Positions 59,437-64,000 of a stretch of DNA of 64,000 nucleotides are shown here, piece after piece (the stretch's first letter is position 1; every line of letters begins with the position of its first letter). The notes beneath the pieces were generated by a model that saw only the letters and a list, made by a program, of their open reading frames with translations, ran no database searches and had not been told where the DNA came from. The position numbers and the translations under genes are program-made. The stretch is taken from NCBI RefSeq assembly GCF_000972845.2, contig NC_040025.1, positions 21,462,017 to 21,526,016 of the forward strand. Reading direction: 5' to 3'. Source of the stretch: Larimichthys crocea. Taxonomy: Eukaryota; Chordata; Actinopteri; Sciaenidae.

Positions 59437-62400
59437 GGGAGAGGGAGGGTGGGGGGGTGCATGATGTTTGGACAAACGGACAACCCGAACAGGATATAGA
59501 GGTCTACAGCCTGTGGGTGTGTCGGTTTGGCCGAGGCACAGCTCGCACACAAACACACACACGTATGCACGCACACACAGACTCCAGTACACACAATCGT
59601 GGGAGTGTTCCCGCTGGAGGGCAAAGTCTCCCTTCCTCACACACATTCATTCTCTCCTTTTCCCTCCTTCCCTTCATTCCCCCTTTCCGTCGTCACACCC
59701 CTCCACACCTCCTTCCTTTAGACCTCTCTTTCTCCTTCATCCCTCATTCCTTCTCTTGTAACAAAGCTGCCCCTCCTCCTTTTGAAAAGAGGAAAAAAAG
59801 AAAGTGTTAAAGATACAGAAGAGTTGGCCAACAGCAATGAGAAACTAGGAGGGAGAGGCCAAAATCACCACAGGGGACAATTATGGCTTTCGGGTTTGAT
59901 AGTTATAGAGGCGTTGAAGATGGTCCTGGAAGCCACTGTCTGTCCTTCACAACTATTTGTCCCCGCCTTCTCTTCTCTATCCCTCCTTCCCTCTGTCTGT
60001 TTGGACCTTCCTTGCCATCCTGTCATTTCACACTGTCACTTCTGTTTTAACTCATCTCGTACACTGGAGCTATGGTTGCCGCTTGAGTACAGTACAGTAT
60101 TACAGTATGTGAGTGTGGTTTCGCATTGAGTCTATGGGCTTCAAATAAAGGCAGGGCTGTGGATCACACTTCCTCATCATCAGCAGGATCTGTGAGCTTC
60201 TGGTGTTTTTTTTTTTGTTTTGTTTTTTTTACTTGTATAAAACTGGAACTTCCAGGTTCTGTTAACTGTGTGTAACGAAAATGGGGTCACACACTGTGAC
60301 AAACTCACACAGAAATGCCACTTAACTCTGCAGTTCCCCTTTAGCTTTGTGGATATTTTTTTAGCATCTTTGAGCTCATTGCTTTGGTTTCCCCTGTCTG
60401 ACAGAATTAGCAACAAGTTGGTGAATATAGTTGAGGATTTAGCAGCTATAATAGTCACAAGTTAGGGGTGGAGATAAAAAACAGAGCTAAAAGAGAGTGA
60501 ATATTAGACGTACGCCTTAAACATGACTTCATGTATATACATACAGGTAAAAAGGCAACAATTTAACTGTGGTAATTTCAATTTGAAGGTGATAATATGT
60601 CAGCGCTGAGTTTTCAAGTTGTTTTTGCTGCTAAGTAGTGCTTTTTATTTTATATATATATCCCAAAATCAGAGAAAGGGGGGAATATAAGGACAAGGAA
60701 GGATAAGGGAGTAACAGTTGTGATTAAAGCTGTATGAATGCTATTTGTTGTGTTAGGTTAAAATCACAGTGAGTCCAGTAGCTACATATGTAGCTCCTCT
60801 GCAGGAATGCATTTCACCTTTTCAGATAAAAGAAACCCTAAATGAAATTTTACATTGAGTTATAGAAGTTTGTAGAATAGCAGCTAGCCAAGAACTGACA
60901 TCAGGACCGTGGCTCTCTGTATCTGTGTCTTTAGACATGATCCTAGTTTTACAAAAAGAGGCCAAACTCTCCTTTGTTCCCTCCGTCTCCCTCTCCCCCC
61001 CCTCTCTCTCAACCCTTTTGCCCCAGATCACCTGCCTGCCCGTACTACCCATTGTTTCCACTGTCCTCCACCTCTCTCTTTGCAACTCTTACTACCCTCA
61101 TGTGCCGGCAGCAGCATGCAAAGAATAACTTCATCTGATGCATTTGATCTCCTTTCCACTCTCTCTGTCTCTTTCCTCTGCCCTCATCGCTCTTCCTCGT
61201 AATTCGGTATCTCTGAATCTAAAATGGTTCATGGGCTTGTTTCAGGTGGGACCTCCCGCAACAGGGGTATCCGTAGGTCTTTTTTATTTTTATTAACATT
61301 AACTCCCCAGTTGAGACAACATCTGACCTGAGTACAAAAAAACTTTAGGGGGACCTTGTGTGAATTCAGACAAAGAGAGAATATTTCTTGAAGGTTACAT
61401 TGGTTAAAGTAAATGAAGGTTTGGGAGTTTGGGAGTGTGGGAGCATGTAAGATAGATAGAGAGGTAGAGAGACACTGTCTGTGTCTGTGTGTGTGTTTGC
61501 ATGTGTATATGGTGTAATTGTCTGTGACCCTGGCATTTTTTTTTTCTTTTCGTGGTTAGACTGTTTGGCCTTCCCATAGTTCCTCTGGCCTCAGAGACGT
61601 TCAGCTTCAAGGTTTAGTGTGTGTTTCTGTGTGCGTGTGAGTGTGTGTGTGTGTGTGGGTGTGTGTGTATATGTGTGTGTGTGTTGTACAGGAGAGTAGA
61701 AAGGGAGCGATGGGGGGTTAGAGGTGGATTTGATAGCGCAGGACACCCAGAACCCTCTCCACCCTCTCCCCCTTCATACCCCTCTGCTCAGGCCTTGATA
61801 AGTGGAGCCGGAGTCTGTGGGGGTTAGGGATTCCTGTCTGGCACAAACACACACATACACATTGAAACACACACACACACACACAGGGATCCGCCCGCTC
61901 TACATTCCTGTGTCCGACTAAGGAAGCAGCCTAGCCGTCTTCCCCTCCACTCCCAAATTATCCCCTTCTCCTAAAGTCACTGCATACTTATCACACGCCT
62001 CTCTACCTCTCTCTTCCATTCTGACTCACACATACCTCCTCTATCTACCATTTTTTCGTCCTCTCTATTCTGCCCCTGAACACTCTGCAGAGAGCACGTC
62101 TAATCATCCAGTCGTGAGTCGTAAAGTGTTATATTAGTGAAAACTACATTGACATAATGTCACCTCATTGCCGAGTAAATACGTGTTCAAAACGAGTCTT
62201 TTATGATTTCAGTGAAGATGTGTCATTCAATACAAGAAGGACACCAGAAACCACATTGGAGGTTGTAATTCACTTATTGTATAACCAGATATTTCTGCTG
62301 CTCATCTGTCCCTGTGTCACCGTGGGGGGGTTTGTTTGATCTTTCTCAGCCTTTTTCCAGTTTTTTGCTAATTGCTCCAACTTTCAACTTTTACTCCATC

Positions 62401-64000
62401 TCTCCCTCTTATGCTTCTCTACCTCCCCTCTTGTTTATATCCTATTCCTCTTTTCTCTCCTTGCCTCCCTCCCTCATCCTTATTCATCCCTCCCTTCCAG
62501 GGGTGTGTAAACGGGGGTTAGGAAGGGGTCATGTGGTCTCACGCTGCCCGTCTCGCTAATGGAGAGTCAGAAAAGGGGGAAAGATGCAGGGAGAGGAGCC
62601 GTTTTGAGAGGCAGGGTGAGACATCAGTAGTTCAGCTTAGGGCACTGACTTTCTATGTGTGTGCGTGTCTGTGTGTACTTTAAGTGTGTGTGTGTGTGTC
62701 CGTGCCTGCACTATATGACCGACCCCTTGTTCCATTTAAACCCCTCTCTGAGCTCTGTGTTCCTCTCCGTGGAAAGAGGAAATGACACGTTTGTAGCCTT
62801 GAATAAATGCCGGGGCTCGTCACACGTACTGTCCACTCGCTCTGACTCAGGGATGGGTGGGTGGGAGATGCTGTGGAGGTGAGGAAGGAGGGGTGGGGCC
62901 AGCTCTTTAATTTGCACAGCTTCTACTGATTTGATCATAAGCAATTAATCTCAATGGTTCAGCTTAGCTGCAGTGGGGGAAGAAAAGATAACACAGTCCT
63001 CTATATGCATACATCCCCTCGCTCTGGTTTTCCCCTCCCCACTATTCTTACCTCATATAGTTGTATCATAGTCATAGAGGAAGCACACTGTGGCAATTAT
63101 GTGCCTCTTGTCCCACAGAATTTCCCCCTACAGAACAGTGTGGTTTCCCTAGTAAGTTTTAGTTTTGCAGACAAATTTGGCTCCAAAATCTCCATCTCTT
63201 GATCTAATATTCAGTGTGTTTGAAAGGGTTTTAATGCCCCGAGGTCCTGAAACATATCAATCACTTAAGGTGATTTTACAAAGGTTTAAATCAAGTAGGG
63301 AAATGGAAATAGGAACTGATAAAAATCAAACTGGAATTTACGCGATTAGTGCACACAATCAGCTCTGTGTCAGCTGCAGTGCCAGAACTCTGATTATGAA
63401 ATTAGAGCTGCGTCAAGCAAGGTCGTCTTCTATTTTGGTGGCATCATCACAGGCTTTGGATGCGGAGAGGCTCCTGGAGTGATGTGAGGTTCAACGTCCA
63501 GATCCGTCCTGCCTTGATCTTAGATTCCTCCAACTTTTATCAGCTCAAGAGTGACGCAGATCTCCACTGATCCACTGAAACTAAGCTTCAGCAGCAGGTT
63601 TGGCTCCCTCATCCGCATCTCATCTGTCTGTCTTCCTTCCACCATTTAACCCCTCGGCCTGTTACCTCATTTTGACCTCCGTGTCTGTGCGCGACAAACA
63701 CTGCAAGCCGTTCCTCCGCTCTCCCTTTTTGCCCAGTGTGTCTGCCAGTTTTCCATCTCCCTCTATCTCGCTCACCCTTGCTTTTCCTCTCCATGGCACC
63801 GTACTCCTCCCATGCTGAGGCCAGAGCTCTCTCCATTGTTGGAGGCAGGTTGCCAAGGATACAAGCACAGTCTTAATGCTATAAGATGGGAGAGATGAGC
63901 AGAGAGAGGGGAGAGGGGCAAAAGCTCTCGTACTCTGTGGTCACTGGGCAGCCCAACAACACACTAATGCTTTATAGAGAACACGAAACACCCCCCGCTC

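Larger units (their letters stand above)
50762..64000 (+). other. ZBTB46: ZBTB46 intron (continues past window)
   Basis: I find no zinc-finger coding exon in these 13 kb. The content is GT/CA microsatellites, two MITE-like relics (53,354-53,546 and 54,462-54,695), complementary triplet tracts (58,780 and 59,399) and pyrimidine-rich stretches (about 55,960-56,600 and 62,380-62,500). Small ORFs here are low complexity or overlap repeats. Confidence 0.75.

Noticed and set aside
59205..59810. A 201-codon ORF with poly-Arg
   Set aside because: The Arg run is the GAG triplet repeat read in another frame, and the flanks are low complexity.

Overview
The window is vertebrate nuclear DNA, almost certainly from a percomorph (spiny-rayed) teleost. 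Evidence: split genes with GT-AG introns, very dense CA/GA microsatellites, relics of interspersed repeats common in percomorph genomes, a degenerate Tc1-like transposon, and two recognisable vertebrate genes. I see no bacterial operon, CRISPR array, rRNA or tRNA.

Layout. (1) 1-12,020: the 3' part of UCKL1 (uridine-cytidine kinase-like 1) on the + strand. Fourteen coding exons (725-10,450) give 512 residues and a stop. The N-terminal exon or exons lie upstream of the window. One exon is a 20-base microexon (7,682-7,701). The 3' UTR seems to run about 1.5 kb and has three AATAAA signals. (2) about 12,020-49,430: some 37 kb without a recognisable protein gene. It is either intergenic or, from about 30 kb, probably the first intron of ZBTB46. 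It holds microsatellites, repeat relics, a Tc1-like fragment, purine and poly-C tracts, inverted repeats and several unique AT-rich segments that look like conserved non-coding elements. A possible non-coding first exon of ZBTB46 ends at 30,154. (3) 49,471-50,761: the first two coding exons of ZBTB46 on the + strand. They encode the BTB/POZ domain and the linker up to a basic stretch. The C2H2 zinc-finger exons are not in the window. (4) 50,762-64,000: ZBTB46 intron, with more repeats and microsatellites.

The two genes do not work in one pathway: UCKL1 belongs to pyrimidine salvage and ZBTB46 is a transcription factor. They are neighbours through old synteny. As I recall the human map, UCKL1 and ZBTB46 lie in the same order and orientation on 20q13.33, separated by DNAJC5, TPD52L2 and ABHD16B. 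None of those three is visible here, which fits gene loss after the teleost genome duplication.

I do not see a new multi-gene system. The observations I would follow first are the microexon with a disrupted acceptor, the exact 180-bp duplication in a UCKL1 intron, the glycine-rich and Arg-Asp/Glu insertions in ZBTB46, the perfect 16-bp hairpin at 18,329, and the paired poly-C tracts near 46.8 kb. Repeat-family and conservation calls are from memory and reading, not from searches.
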